Positions 15,628-23,470 of a stretch of DNA of 23,543 nt are shown here, one piece after another. The notes under the pieces were generated by a model that had not been told where the DNA came from, made no database searches, and saw only the letters and a list, made by a program, of their open reading frames with translations. Position 1 is the first letter of the stretch; every line of letters starts with the position of its first letter. The position numbers and the translations under genes were made by a program. The DNA is from Bacteroidales bacterium UBA1176. GTDB taxonomy: Bacteria; Bacteroidota; Bacteroidia; Bacteroidales; WCHB1-69. Where the stretch lies: the NCBI GenBank assembly GCA_002311645.1, contig DBYW01000012.1, forward strand, positions 1 through 23,543, read 5' to 3'.

Positions 15628-15700
15628 GACAGAGGGGTGCTGTATTAAAATTATATGTAGATTTGCAGCGATGTTTTTCTACATAATAATCCCCTCTGTC
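15628..15700. promoter_or_regulatory. Perfect 10-bp inverted repeat around the T9SS gene promoter
   Basis: GACAGAGGGG (15628-15637) is the exact reverse complement of CCCCTCTGTC (15691-15700), and the right arm ends at the base before the ATG at 15701. The promoter box (15658-15665) lies between the arms. In RNA that reads through from flotillin the arms could pair and cover the ribosome entry site; as DNA they could be a split operator. Confidence 0.5.
15658..15665 (+). promoter_or_regulatory. -7 box TAGATTTG of the T9SS adhesin gene
   Basis: TAGATTTGC matches TAnnTTTG and lies 35 bases before the ATG at 15701. Its position between the inverted-repeat arms supports a regulated promoter. Confidence 0.5.
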
Positions 15701-18700
15701 ATGAAAAGAATTTATGCTTTATTGTTTCTGATGTTAGTGTTTGGCGTTCAAGTGCTTACGGCGCAAACGCTGGGCAATTACACCTTCTCTACGGGTACAG
15801 ACGCCACAAAATGGATACCGTTGACCACCACCACGAATTTGTTGACGAACGGTAGCGGTAGCAGCACTCACCCATACGACAGCCGGCGTTCTGCCGTATT
15901 GGACATCGGGTTTGCTTTTACCTTTGGAGGAGAACAGTATACGAAGTTTTCGGTGAACTCGGACGGCAACCTCCGTTTTGGCACCACGGTCACGGGTTTT
16001 GCGAACTATTCCACACCATTCAGTTCGAATAATTCAAATGCCAACAATCCGAAAATCAATTTCTTCGGAGCGAACGGCGATGCCTTGGACAGCGGTTATG
16101 TCCGCAAAGAGATTGTGGGTGTGGAACCGAACCGTATTTGCGTGTTTGAGTTTGCCACATCAACAACATACTCCTCATCCGCCACGGCCACGCATGGCAT
16201 ATTGTATCGTTGGCAGGTGCAGCTGTTTGAGGAGAGCAACAACATCCAGATTGTCTATCCCTCCACTGTGCCCTCCACAGGTCCCTCTGCCACCCGGCAG
16301 CAGGGGATGTGTGTGAACAGTTCCGACATCTGGCTGGTGAAGGCCAACAACACGGCGACGCATTACACCTCTGGTCAATCCACCACCATCGCTTCCGGAA
16401 ACTGGCCTGGCGCCAACCGTTATTATCTGTTCACCGCACCAGGGAACGGCTGCCCGAATGTCACGGATATGCATGTCAGAGAGGTTACCGGTTCCACGGC
16501 GCTGCTGACTTGGTCGTCCTCCTTCGAGGCCAACTCTTGGGAGGTCTATGTCACCACCTCCTCCACCGCACCAACCGCCTCGACCAATCCCACTTACACC
16601 TCCACGGACACTTTCCAGTTGATGTCGAATTTGACGCCGGCCACCCTGTACAATGTCTATGTGCGGTCGGTATGCGGCGGGGTCAAGAGCTTCTGGAGGA
16701 AACTGACCTTCCACACCGCCCTGACGCAACTGCCCTTCTTCTGCGATTTCGAGACGGTTCCGTCAGACAACAACCCCCTCCCGGCGGGTTGGATAAGAGG
16801 ATCCGTGCAAACGTACCCCTACGTGAACAGTGCCAGCGGTCAGGCCTACGACGGCAGCAAGGCTCTCTATTTCTTCCAGCCCAATTATGTGGCGATGCCG
16901 CCCATAGACCCTGATTATATCAACCTGCAGAACAGCGAGCTCTCCTTCTATGCCAAGGCCAACAATAGCGGAGCCGTGCTGCAGGTGGGCGTGATGACTG
17001 ATCCTGAGGACGCCGCCACCTTCGAACTGGTCTCCAGTCTTGTGCTGTCCGACCAGTATCAGCTGTACGAGGTGCCGTTGGCCGACTATTCGGGTTCGGG
17101 CACCTACATCGCCTTCAGAAATGTGAATTTGGATATTATGAGGCTGGACAATCTGACGTTGGGACCGCTTTCGGCGTGCTCCAAGCCCACCCGGTTGACA
17201 GCAATTCCGGAAATAGACCAGGTCACGCTCGAATGGTTTTCCACGGGTACCAGTTTCAACCTCTATTACAAAGTCCCGTCGGCGTCCGGCTATACGGTGA
17301 TTCAAAATGTGCAGAACAACTATCAGCTCACCAACCTCACGGAGAACACCGACTACATGTGGTATGTGGCGGCGCGCTGCGGCGACACGCTGAAGACGAG
17401 CTCAGTGTCCACCTTCCACACTTTGTGCGAATTGATTCCCCACCAGGATCTTCCGTTTGTGGAGACCTTTGACTCCTGTGCCACCACTGCGGACCTGAAT
17501 ACTTGTTTCACCCGCCTCTCCCTGGACCTGGATTATCCGAAAGTATATTCGAGTACGAATTGGAATGGCGTCACGGCCAAGACAATCTTCTTCCTGCCCA
17601 ATTCCGATGGCGAGCAGCAGTACCTGGTGTTGCCGGGCATACATAATGTGAGTGCGCTCACAGTGAACTTCTACACCAAGCGCGGCAGCTACAACGCGGC
17701 GGTGGATTTGGGCGTGATGGACAACCCTTACGACACCGCATCCTTCTATCTTATAGGCACGTATGGGTCGGTGCCGGGCACCAGCGACTGGTCCAACTTC
17801 GAAGTGCCGCTTGCAGGTTATCCTGGCACGGGCAACTATATTGCCTTCCGCGCCCATAACAATGTCGGCGGGCTCTATGTCCAGGTGGACGACATCACGG
17901 TCAGCGTCAGCAGCGGCTGTGACCGTCCCGACAGTGTGGCAGTGGAGAATGTGACCGCCAACTCGGCGCAGATTCACATCTACGATCCCGCCAACTCGGG
18001 CAGCTACCAGGTGATTTATACCTCGGTGTACTCCCAAGACACTGTGGTGGTGAATAGCAATATCGCCACTCTTACCGGACTGCGGGTCGGCACGGTGTAC
18101 GATGTGTCGGTGGGCTCTGTTTGCAACGGGGGTATCACCTCTTCGGCCACCACCACGTTCAGCACCTCTTGCGCAATGCTGACGCACAACGACTTGCCGT
18201 TTGAGGAGACCTTCGATCTCTATGCCTATAACGCCAATGCCGCCATCAACCCCTGTTGGCACCGTCTCAGCTATAACCCGCAATATCCGGTGGGGCCCTA
18301 TCCCAGAAACAATTACACCCGTATTCCCGGGGTGGGCAACACCTTCTACTTCTATCCAGGTCAGGGCGGGCAGACGCAGTATGCCATCCTTCCGCAGATG
18401 CAGGACATCAGCGACCTGATGATCGACTTATGGGTCTATCGCCAAAACAACTCCCCGCTCATTGATGTGGGCGTGATGACCAATCCGGCCGACACCACCA
18501 CCTTTGAGCTGATACAGACGTGCGTGCCGCCGCTTATCTCCACGTGGGATGAGTTCGAGGTGTCGTTCGCGTCCTATACGGGCCAGGGCACCTACATCGC
18601 CCTCCGCGCCCGCGCCACAGGCAACGCCGCCTTTATCTGCGTGGACGACATTGTCGTGCGCGAGGACAACTGCCTCAGACCCTCCGCCCTGAGGGTCACA

Positions 18701-21349
18701 CCGATAGGGCACGGTGCCATTACTTTCTCCTGGGACTCCGTGCCTGGGGTTCCCGGCTATGAGTTTGTGCTGGAAGGAGTGGACACGCAGGCTGTAACTG
18801 CCAACTCTTATACGGTATATGGTTTGCCGGAGTTCACGGATTATACGGCAAGAGTGCGCTCGCTATGCGGCAGCATCAACAGCGGCTATGCATCGGCACA
18901 CTTCACCACCCCTTGTGACACGCTGCCCTATTACCAGAATTTCAACTTGCTCGCCTCCTCAGGAGCGATACCGCCGGGTTGGAAAAAGATGGGCGCCGGT
19001 TCTTTGCTCTATGCCACCAGTGGCTCTTATGTGTACGATGCCGTCAGCTTGCGGTTCACCGGTTCTGCCACCAACAACATCGCAGTGCTTCCCAACTTCC
19101 CCGCCCCTGTCCAGAATCTCTACCTCCAGTTCATGACCCGTCCCGAGGGCACTTCCGCTTCCGCGGGCGCGTTTGACGTGGGGTATGTGACCGACGTGGC
19201 CGACACGACCTCCTTTGTGCCGGTGGAGACTTACACCTACAATGAGTTCAATGATGCTTACCAGCAGAAGTATGTGAACTTCACGACGGTCCCTGACAAC
19301 GCACGCATCGCTTTCCGCCACCGCTCCGAATCCATCACATGGTATTGGTTCGTGGACAATGTGGAGGTGGGCTACGACCAATGCCCGTCCGTGGGCAGCG
19401 TCACGGTGGAGGATGTCCAGTATGAGTCCGCCACGGTCTCTTGGAATGGAGTTGCCCAGGGCATCCAGTATCTGCTGAATCTCAACGGCCAGACCTTCAC
19501 GACTGCTGACACCTTCTATACCTTTACCAATCTCTACCAAGGTGCCGATTATACCTTGACGGTGAACACATTATGTGCCAATGACACCAGCCATGGTGCG
19601 GAGGCGCATTTCACCACCCTGCTGTCCGCCCATACCTTGCCCTACGTGGCCGACTTCGGGGCCGCTGACGGCTGGTTGGTGAACCGGGGAGTCTGCTCAA
19701 ACTATTGGACGAAGGGAATGCACAACGGCGAGCACGCCCTGTTCGTGACGGGCGACGGTCACAGCGCCTACTATAATGTGACGGGAATCTCTTCCGTGGC
19801 CGCCGAGAAGTATTTGCAGGTCGGAGACGCGCCTAAGATGATGGTCTCGTTTGACCTGAAGTGCGGCGGTGAGAGCAGTTATGACTATTTGAAGATCTTC
19901 CTGGCGCCGATGTCGGAGGAGTATGCGCCCTCTACGGCCAGCACCGTCACAGGATGGGCCGACAAGGCCAACTCCAATTACGCGGCCAATTTGGCACAAT
20001 ACATCACCCAGACGGGCACATCATCCTCCTATCCTTACATTATCAATCTCGTGAACGGAACTTTGCATCTGGATCTGATCATGGACAATCCGGTGCAGAA
20101 TCCGGATCCCTCCTCCGAAGCCAAGTTAGTGTTCGGCTGGCGCAATGATGTCAGTGGCGGCACCCAGCCCGGCGCGGTTATCACCAACCTGAGGGTCAAG
20201 CCTTACACCTGTGCCGCACCCACGACCCTGACCGTTTCCAACATCCAGGCGAACACTGCCGATCTGGCGTGGACCGACACGGCCAACACTTCGAGCTACA
20301 TGGTGGAGTATGTGGAGTCAGGTCTGCCCTGGAACGATCCGTCCGTGGTTTCCATCTACAATGCTTTGACCACGCTCACATTGCAGAACCTGACCCCAGC
20401 CACCACTTACAAGGTGCGAGTGGCCACGGATTGTATCACAGACACCAGCGTTTGGATCACCAAAACCTTCACCACCGATAGCGCGGTGATTCTCACCCCG
20501 CCCTCTGTGCAGACGCAGCCGGCGAGCCAGATATGCGACACCGCTGCCATGCTGAAAGGTATCATCACCAACCCTGACGATATGGTCATCACGGCCAGAG
20601 GCTTTGAGTGGAAAGAGACCGCCAGTGGCAGCTATGTGGTGGTGAATGTGACTTCGCAAAGCGATACGTTCACGTACATGCTATCCGGTCTCGCTCCCGC
20701 CACGGGTTATACCTACAAGGCCTTTGTCGAGGCGGACGGAGAGGTTATCTATGGGGATGAGGTTACTTTCACTACGGACAGTGCCCTGTGTCCCGCTCCG
20801 ACCAACTTGGAGGAGACAGGCGAGGTTATCGACAAGGCTCCCGGTTACCTCTTTGTGCGGTGGACTGATAATGCCGGTGCCAGCCAGTGGAATCTGCAAT
20901 ACAGAATCCAGGGCACGGAAGATTGGACCACAATGGTGGTGAACACCACTTATGAAGGAATTTCGGGACTGGAGGCCTATGCGACATACGAGTTGCGGGT
21001 GCAGGCGATCTGCGGTGACGGGATAGTCAGCGACTGGTCCAACATATTGGTGGCGGTGGCGCAAGGCGCTGGTATTGAGGATTATCTTGCCAAGAGTGTG
21101 ACGCTCTACCCGAACCCGGCGACCAGCACCCTCAATGTGGTGGTGAGCGATGCCAGCATCCGCATCACCGGTGTGGAAATATACGATGTGTACGGCCAGA
21201 TGATCAACGTAGAGATGCAAGGCATGGCGTCTCCACAGGTCCCTGCGTCCCCACAACGCATCAACATCTCCAGTCTCGCGAGCGGGGTGTATTATGTGCG
21301 GATTGTGACGGACGGTGGCCTGGTGACGAAGCCTTTTGTGAAGAAGTAG
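15701..21349 (+). CDS. Very large T9SS-secreted adhesin-like protein with FN3 and cleaved-adhesin-like modules
   Basis: This is an 1882-residue secreted protein. After a signal peptide (MKRIYALLFLMLVFGVQVLTA-Q) comes a roughly 230-residue beta-rich N-terminal domain. Five modules follow, each pairing a fibronectin-III-like domain (starts near 251, 493, 740, 991, 1228) with a jelly-roll domain resembling gingipain cleaved-adhesin/MAM folds (starts LPFFCDFE 344, LPFVETFD 584, LPFEETFD 832, LPYYQNFN 1075, LPYVADFG 1313). Further FN3-like domains begin near 1504, 1600 and 1697. The last 84 residues are a type A T9SS sorting domain: SVTLYPNPATSTLNV, VEIYDVYGQ, and ISSLASGVYYVRI ending in Lys-Lys. 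This predicts export to the outer membrane or medium. No catalytic site is recognised, so adhesion or glycan binding is inferred. The start at 15701 was chosen at the signal peptide, 30 bases inside a longer frame. Confidence 0.88.
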   Translation: MKRIYALLFLMLVFGVQVLTAQTLGNYTFSTGTDATKWIPLTTTTNLLTNGSGSSTHPYDSRRSAVLDIGFAFTFGGEQYTKFSVNSDGNLRFGTTVTGFANYSTPFSSNNSNANNPKINFFGANGDALDSGYVRKEIVGVEPNRICVFEFATSTTYSSSATATHGILYRWQVQLFEESNNIQIVYPSTVPSTGPSATRQQGMCVNSSDIWLVKANNTATHYTSGQSTTIASGNWPGANRYYLFTAPGNGCPNVTDMHVREVTGSTALLTWSSSFEANSWEVYVTTSSTAPTASTNPTYTSTDTFQLMSNLTPATLYNVYVRSVCGGVKSFWRKLTFHTALTQLPFFCDFETVPSDNNPLPAGWIRGSVQTYPYVNSASGQAYDGSKALYFFQPNYVAMPPIDPDYINLQNSELSFYAKANNSGAVLQVGVMTDPEDAATFELVSSLVLSDQYQLYEVPLADYSGSGTYIAFRNVNLDIMRLDNLTLGPLSACSKPTRLTAIPEIDQVTLEWFSTGTSFNLYYKVPSASGYTVIQNVQNNYQLTNLTENTDYMWYVAARCGDTLKTSSVSTFHTLCELIPHQDLPFVETFDSCATTADLNTCFTRLSLDLDYPKVYSSTNWNGVTAKTIFFLPNSDGEQQYLVLPGIHNVSALTVNFYTKRGSYNAAVDLGVMDNPYDTASFYLIGTYGSVPGTSDWSNFEVPLAGYPGTGNYIAFRAHNNVGGLYVQVDDITVSVSSGCDRPDSVAVENVTANSAQIHIYDPANSGSYQVIYTSVYSQDTVVVNSNIATLTGLRVGTVYDVSVGSVCNGGITSSATTTFSTSCAMLTHNDLPFEETFDLYAYNANAAINPCWHRLSYNPQYPVGPYPRNNYTRIPGVGNTFYFYPGQGGQTQYAILPQMQDISDLMIDLWVYRQNNSPLIDVGVMTNPADTTTFELIQTCVPPLISTWDEFEVSFASYTGQGTYIALRARATGNAAFICVDDIVVREDNCLRPSALRVTPIGHGAITFSWDSVPGVPGYEFVLEGVDTQAVTANSYTVYGLPEFTDYTARVRSLCGSINSGYASAHFTTPCDTLPYYQNFNLLASSGAIPPGWKKMGAGSLLYATSGSYVYDAVSLRFTGSATNNIAVLPNFPAPVQNLYLQFMTRPEGTSASAGAFDVGYVTDVADTTSFVPVETYTYNEFNDAYQQKYVNFTTVPDNARIAFRHRSESITWYWFVDNVEVGYDQCPSVGSVTVEDVQYESATVSWNGVAQGIQYLLNLNGQTFTTADTFYTFTNLYQGADYTLTVNTLCANDTSHGAEAHFTTLLSAHTLPYVADFGAADGWLVNRGVCSNYWTKGMHNGEHALFVTGDGHSAYYNVTGISSVAAEKYLQVGDAPKMMVSFDLKCGGESSYDYLKIFLAPMSEEYAPSTASTVTGWADKANSNYAANLAQYITQTGTSSSYPYIINLVNGTLHLDLIMDNPVQNPDPSSEAKLVFGWRNDVSGGTQPGAVITNLRVKPYTCAAPTTLTVSNIQANTADLAWTDTANTSSYMVEYVESGLPWNDPSVVSIYNALTTLTLQNLTPATTYKVRVATDCITDTSVWITKTFTTDSAVILTPPSVQTQPASQICDTAAMLKGIITNPDDMVITARGFEWKETASGSYVVVNVTSQSDTFTYMLSGLAPATGYTYKAFVEADGEVIYGDEVTFTTDSALCPAPTNLEETGEVIDKAPGYLFVRWTDNAGASQWNLQYRIQGTEDWTTMVVNTTYEGISGLEAYATYELRVQAICGDGIVSDWSNILVAVAQGAGIEDYLAKSVTLYPNPATSTLNVVVSDASIRITGVEIYDVYGQMINVEMQGMASPQVPASPQRINISSLASGVYYVRIVTDGGLVTKPFVKK

Positions 21350-21390
21350 ATTTTTTTGTGAAGATTGACTGTTTGTGATGATATTTTTCT

Positions 21391-21398
21391 TACGTTTG
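21391..21398 (+). promoter_or_regulatory. -7 box TACGTTTG of the GlsB-like gene
   Basis: TACGTTTGCAC matches TAnnTTTG and lies 35 bases before the ATG at 21434. It gives the small gene its own transcription start after the T9SS gene, which has no visible terminator. Confidence 0.55.
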
Positions 21399-21433
21399 CA
21401 CGTTCAAAAAATATTAACCTAAACTTTAGAACT

Positions 21434-21682
21434 ATGACTGGTATTATTATTTCCTTATTGTTAGGTGCAGTGGCCGGATGGTTGGCTGGCAACATTATGC
21501 GCGGCGGCGGTTTCGGCCTGATCTGGAACATCATTATCGGTATCATCGGCGGCTTCATCGGCAGCTTTGTGATGAACCTGTTAGGTATCAACGCCGGCGG
21601 CGGCATCGTCTGGCAGATCATTGTCGGCGTCATCGGCGCTTGCCTGCTCTTGTGGGTGATTTCCCTCTTCAAGAAAAAATAG
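21434..21682 (+). CDS. GlsB/YeaQ/YmgE-type small membrane protein
   Basis: The 82-residue protein consists almost entirely of three glycine-rich transmembrane helices: TGIIISLLLGAVAGWLAGNI, then FGLIWNIIIGIIGGFIGSFVM, then GIVWQIIVGVIGACLLLWVI, ending in SLFKKK. This is the layout of the transglycosylase-associated (Transgly_assoc) family, despite its name a group of stress-linked integral membrane proteins without known enzymatic activity. The RGGG and NAGGG linkers between helices are typical. The start at 21434 was chosen because it opens the first helix; the in-frame extension to 21365 would contain the promoter. A strong terminator follows. Confidence 0.88.
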   Translation: MTGIIISLLLGAVAGWLAGNIMRGGGFGLIWNIIIGIIGGFIGSFVMNLLGINAGGGIVWQIIVGVIGACLLLWVISLFKKK

Positions 21683-21709
21683 CCCTTGTACCCAAACAGC
21701 AAGATAGAG

Positions 21710-21741
21710 AACGGAATCCGGAAGGGTTCCGTTTTTTTTTT
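21710..21741 (+). terminator. Intrinsic terminator after the GlsB-like gene
   Basis: A 10-bp stem (21710-21719 with 21724-21733, one G-T wobble) is capped by a GGAA tetraloop and runs straight into ten T residues (21732-21741). Repeat B begins directly at the end of the T run. Confidence 0.9.
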
Positions 21742-21823
21742 GCCCGCAGACCTACGGTCTGCGATGGGTTCTTCCGGCCGGCACGTTCCTACCGAGCCCG
21801 GCAGACCTAAAGGCCTGCCTTTG
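21740..21823. repeat. Repeat B, copy 1 (two hairpins) at the Bro-N gene 3' end
   Basis: These 84 bases are nearly identical to 23061-23143 in the same orientation. The first palindrome is GCAGACC-TAC-GGTCTGC (21746-21762, perfect). The second is GCAGACCT-AA-AGGCCTGC (21801-21818, one A-C mismatch on the plus strand, a G-U pair in minus-strand RNA). Between them lies a conserved linker with CGGCACGTTCCTACCGAGCC. The stop codon of the minus-strand Bro-N gene (21807-21809) lies at the tip of the second hairpin. Confidence 0.85.
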
Positions 21824-22688
21824 TGGGGCTGGGGTTAGTGGTTATGTCTTTATCTTCTGTCTCATCTGAACTTTCTGGCAGCAAATAGTCGCTGGCTTTT
21901 TGAGATGAGATGACACTATGGCCCAGTTTGCTCTCCAATTGGTTTCGCGCGGCCTTGGCCACACTCCCACCATCTTTGGCTACCTGAGTTTGGGCGTTAA
22001 AACCTTGAGGATCACGTTTTCTGGATAATTCTGTTGCGGAGGCTTCTGCGAGAATGTTGAGTGCAATCTCCAAATTAGTCATATTGTCGCGAAGGTTTTC
22101 CTTTTTCAGACCCTTAAAATGCTTGTACTGCTTTGTGGTGAAGCCGCTCCATTCGCGCGTGATTATGTCCGTCAGTGATGCATATTCTGATGCGTCTTTA
22201 ACTCCTGTACGATTCCATTCATCTGTCAGTTCCTTACGCACTTCAATGCTCTTGATGCGTTGGTTAATCCACGCGTCTGAGTATCCTAACCGTTTATAGT
22301 CCGTTACTGCTTGGTCAATGCTTTTTTCAGGATCCTGCATCTGGTCAAGTCGCTGGCTGGCCACCTGTGCCATCCATTGTTTGAAAGGTTCAGCTTTTGG
22401 AGAGGGTATGGATTGGATGATTCTAAAGACACCTTCTGTGTTGGAACAGTTCATCTTTTGTCTGCCTCCTGCCGTTTGTATGGAAAGGGGGGTGACAATT
22501 TGTCCCCACCCTTTGGCAAGCACGGGATCTCGCTGCTTCATTTTTTTGATATAGTCTTTAGGATTTTTACTATCCGTCAATACTTCAACGACATCAACCA
22601 CGCAAAAATACCACATCTCTTGTTCGTCGTCCCATACTGTGCGGACTTTTTTTTCTTCAAATAGTTGTATAGATTCTTTCTTTGTCAT
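21807..22688 (-). CDS. Bro-N domain protein (phage antirepressor / DinD-like)
   Basis: This is a 293-residue protein. Residues about 10-105 form a Bro-N domain (VRTVWDDEQEMWYFCVVDVV, NPKDYIKKMKQRD, then the conserved NTEGVFRIIQSIPSPKAEPF). A helical region after about 120 resembles DinD-like proteins (YSDAWINQRIKSIEVRKELTDEW; GGSVAKAARNQLESKLGHSV). Bro-N occurs in phage antirepressors and in chromosomal DNA-damage-inducible proteins; it binds DNA. It is visibly more AT-rich than the neighbouring housekeeping genes, stands alone, and is bracketed by direct copies of repeat B, which suggests an accessory gene. Its last four residues (KAGL) and stop are encoded by repeat B copy 1, so its C-terminus was probably set by the repeat. 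Host role is unknown. Confidence 0.85.
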   Translation of the reverse strand: MTKKESIQLFEEKKVRTVWDDEQEMWYFCVVDVVEVLTDSKNPKDYIKKMKQRDPVLAKGWGQIVTPLSIQTAGGRQKMNCSNTEGVFRIIQSIPSPKAEPFKQWMAQVASQRLDQMQDPEKSIDQAVTDYKRLGYSDAWINQRIKSIEVRKELTDEWNRTGVKDASEYASLTDIITREWSGFTTKQYKHFKGLKKENLRDNMTNLEIALNILAEASATELSRKRDPQGFNAQTQVAKDGGSVAKAARNQLESKLGHSVISSQKASDYLLPESSDETEDKDITTNPSPTKAGL

Positions 22689-22773
22689 AATATTTAGTTT
22701 TTTGTTAAGGTTTCGCTAATCAGCCACTTCCCTGTGTTGATTGGAGAAATGTTCTTGTTTTAAATTCAACGCG

Positions 22774-22781
22774 CAAAGATA
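22774..22781 (-). promoter_or_regulatory. -7 box TATCTTTG of the Bro-N gene
   Basis: The minus strand reads TATCTTTGCGCG 85 bases before the ATG at 22688. This gives an unusually long leader of about 80 bases compared with the roughly 15-40 bases of most other genes here. No riboswitch or clear operator is seen in the leader. Confidence 0.6.
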
Positions 22782-22837
22782 CTTCTTTTCCCGACAATTC
22801 TACTGCCTCATAACGTTTTTTATAAAGAAGAGACAGG

Positions 22838-22944
22838 GGATGGTGTCCCTTCGGGACACGGCCCGTAGGGGAAATCAACGTGTTTGCAATTGTGTGCGCC
22901 GCCGGCGCAGCTTGCGGGCTGCGGGGCTCGGTAGGGATGTGCGG
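22838..22944. repeat. Repeat A, copy 1
   Basis: About 107 bases matching 23177-23285 in direct orientation with scattered substitutions. It opens with the perfect 7-bp hairpin GTGTCCC-TTC-GGGACAC, followed by CGGCCCGT and AATCAACGT. It ends near a second, shorter hairpin (GCAGC/GCTGC around 22907-22922) and GGGGCTCGG. Confidence 0.8.
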
Positions 22945-22960
22945 TGCCCCGGGGCGTCCA

Positions 22961-23024
22961 CCGCGGCGCGGGGATGGCCCGCCAAGAGGGTGTGGATGGC
23001 TTGCCGCGGAAGGGGAGGGTGGAG
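22961..23024. repeat. Repeat C, copy 1
   Basis: Sixty-four bases starting CCGCGGCGCGGGGATGG and ending GGGTGGAG, nearly identical to 23407-23470. It contains CCGCGG near both ends (22961-22966 and 23004-23009), a self-complementary hexamer. Confidence 0.75.
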
Positions 23025-23060
23025 CCTTGGACGGGGATGATGGTGATGCTGGCTGTTTCG

Positions 23061-23143
23061 TTGCCCGCAGACCTACGGCCTGCGGCGGTTTTTCCGGGCG
23101 GCACGTTCCTACCGAGCCCGGCAGACCTAAAGGCCTGCCTTTG
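23061..23143. repeat. Repeat B, copy 2
   Basis: Eighty-three bases matching 21740-21823 in direct orientation with a handful of substitutions and one single-base gap. The first hairpin here has GGCCTGC instead of GGTCTGC, which is an A-C mismatch on the plus strand but a G-U pair in minus-strand RNA. The second hairpin is unchanged. Confidence 0.85.
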
Positions 23144-23145
23144 CA

Positions 23146-23174
23146 GTAGAGACACCACATTGTGACGTCTCTAC
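23146..23174. repeat. GTAGAGACG-family hairpin, third locus
   Basis: GTAGAGAC (23146-23153) and GTCTCTAC (23167-23174) form a perfect 8-bp stem with a 13-base centre containing CAC-ATT-GTG. It follows repeat B copy 2 directly and precedes repeat A copy 2, so different repeat families are stacked end to end. Confidence 0.75.
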
Positions 23175-23176
23175 AA

Positions 23177-23285
23177 GGATGGTGTCCCTCCGGGACACGG
23201 CCCGTGGGGAAAATCAACGTATTCGCAATTGTATGCGCCGCCGTCGCAGCCCATCGGGCTGCGGGGCTCGGCAGGGTGTGTGCGG
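23177..23285. repeat. Repeat A, copy 2
   Basis: Direct copy of 22838-22944. The first stem (GTGTCCC/GGGACAC) is unchanged while its loop differs (TCC for TTC). The second hairpin is longer than in copy 1: GCAGCCC-ATC-GGGCTGC. Confidence 0.8.
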
Positions 23286-23406
23286 GCGGATGTCGCACGC
23301 CGGCGGTGTGTAGGGGATGTGTAGGGGATGTGCGGGTGAACGCCGCCCGGCGGAACCCCGGCAGGGGTTGAAGCCCGGTAGAGAGGCAAGGACCCCGGAT
23401 ATCGCG

Positions 23407-23470
23407 CCGCGGCGCGGGGATGGCCCGCCAAGAGGTTGTGGATGGCTCGCCGCGGAAGGGGAGGGATGGA
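23407..23470. repeat. Repeat C, copy 2
   Basis: Direct copy of 22961-23024 with few substitutions. It lies about 120 bases after repeat A copy 2, against about 16 bases in the first A-C pair, so an extra segment separates A and C here. Confidence 0.75.

Noticed and set aside
21333..21363. Direct repeat TTTTGTGAAGA at the end of the T9SS gene and just after it
   Set aside because: An 11-base match in AT-rich DNA spanning the stop codon; too short and isolated to interpret.
21740..23143. Insertion sequence carrying the Bro-N gene
   Set aside because: The flanking repeats are direct rather than terminal inverted, no transposase is present and no target-site duplication could be identified.
22720..23298. 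Minus-strand frame of 192 codons in the repeat island
   Set aside because: It is a low-complexity Pro/Ala/Arg translation that changes with the repeat units, overlaps the Bro-N promoter and has no start signals.
22838..23470. CRISPR array
   Set aside because: Repeat units are of different types and lengths, each at most twice, with irregular spacing and no cas genes.
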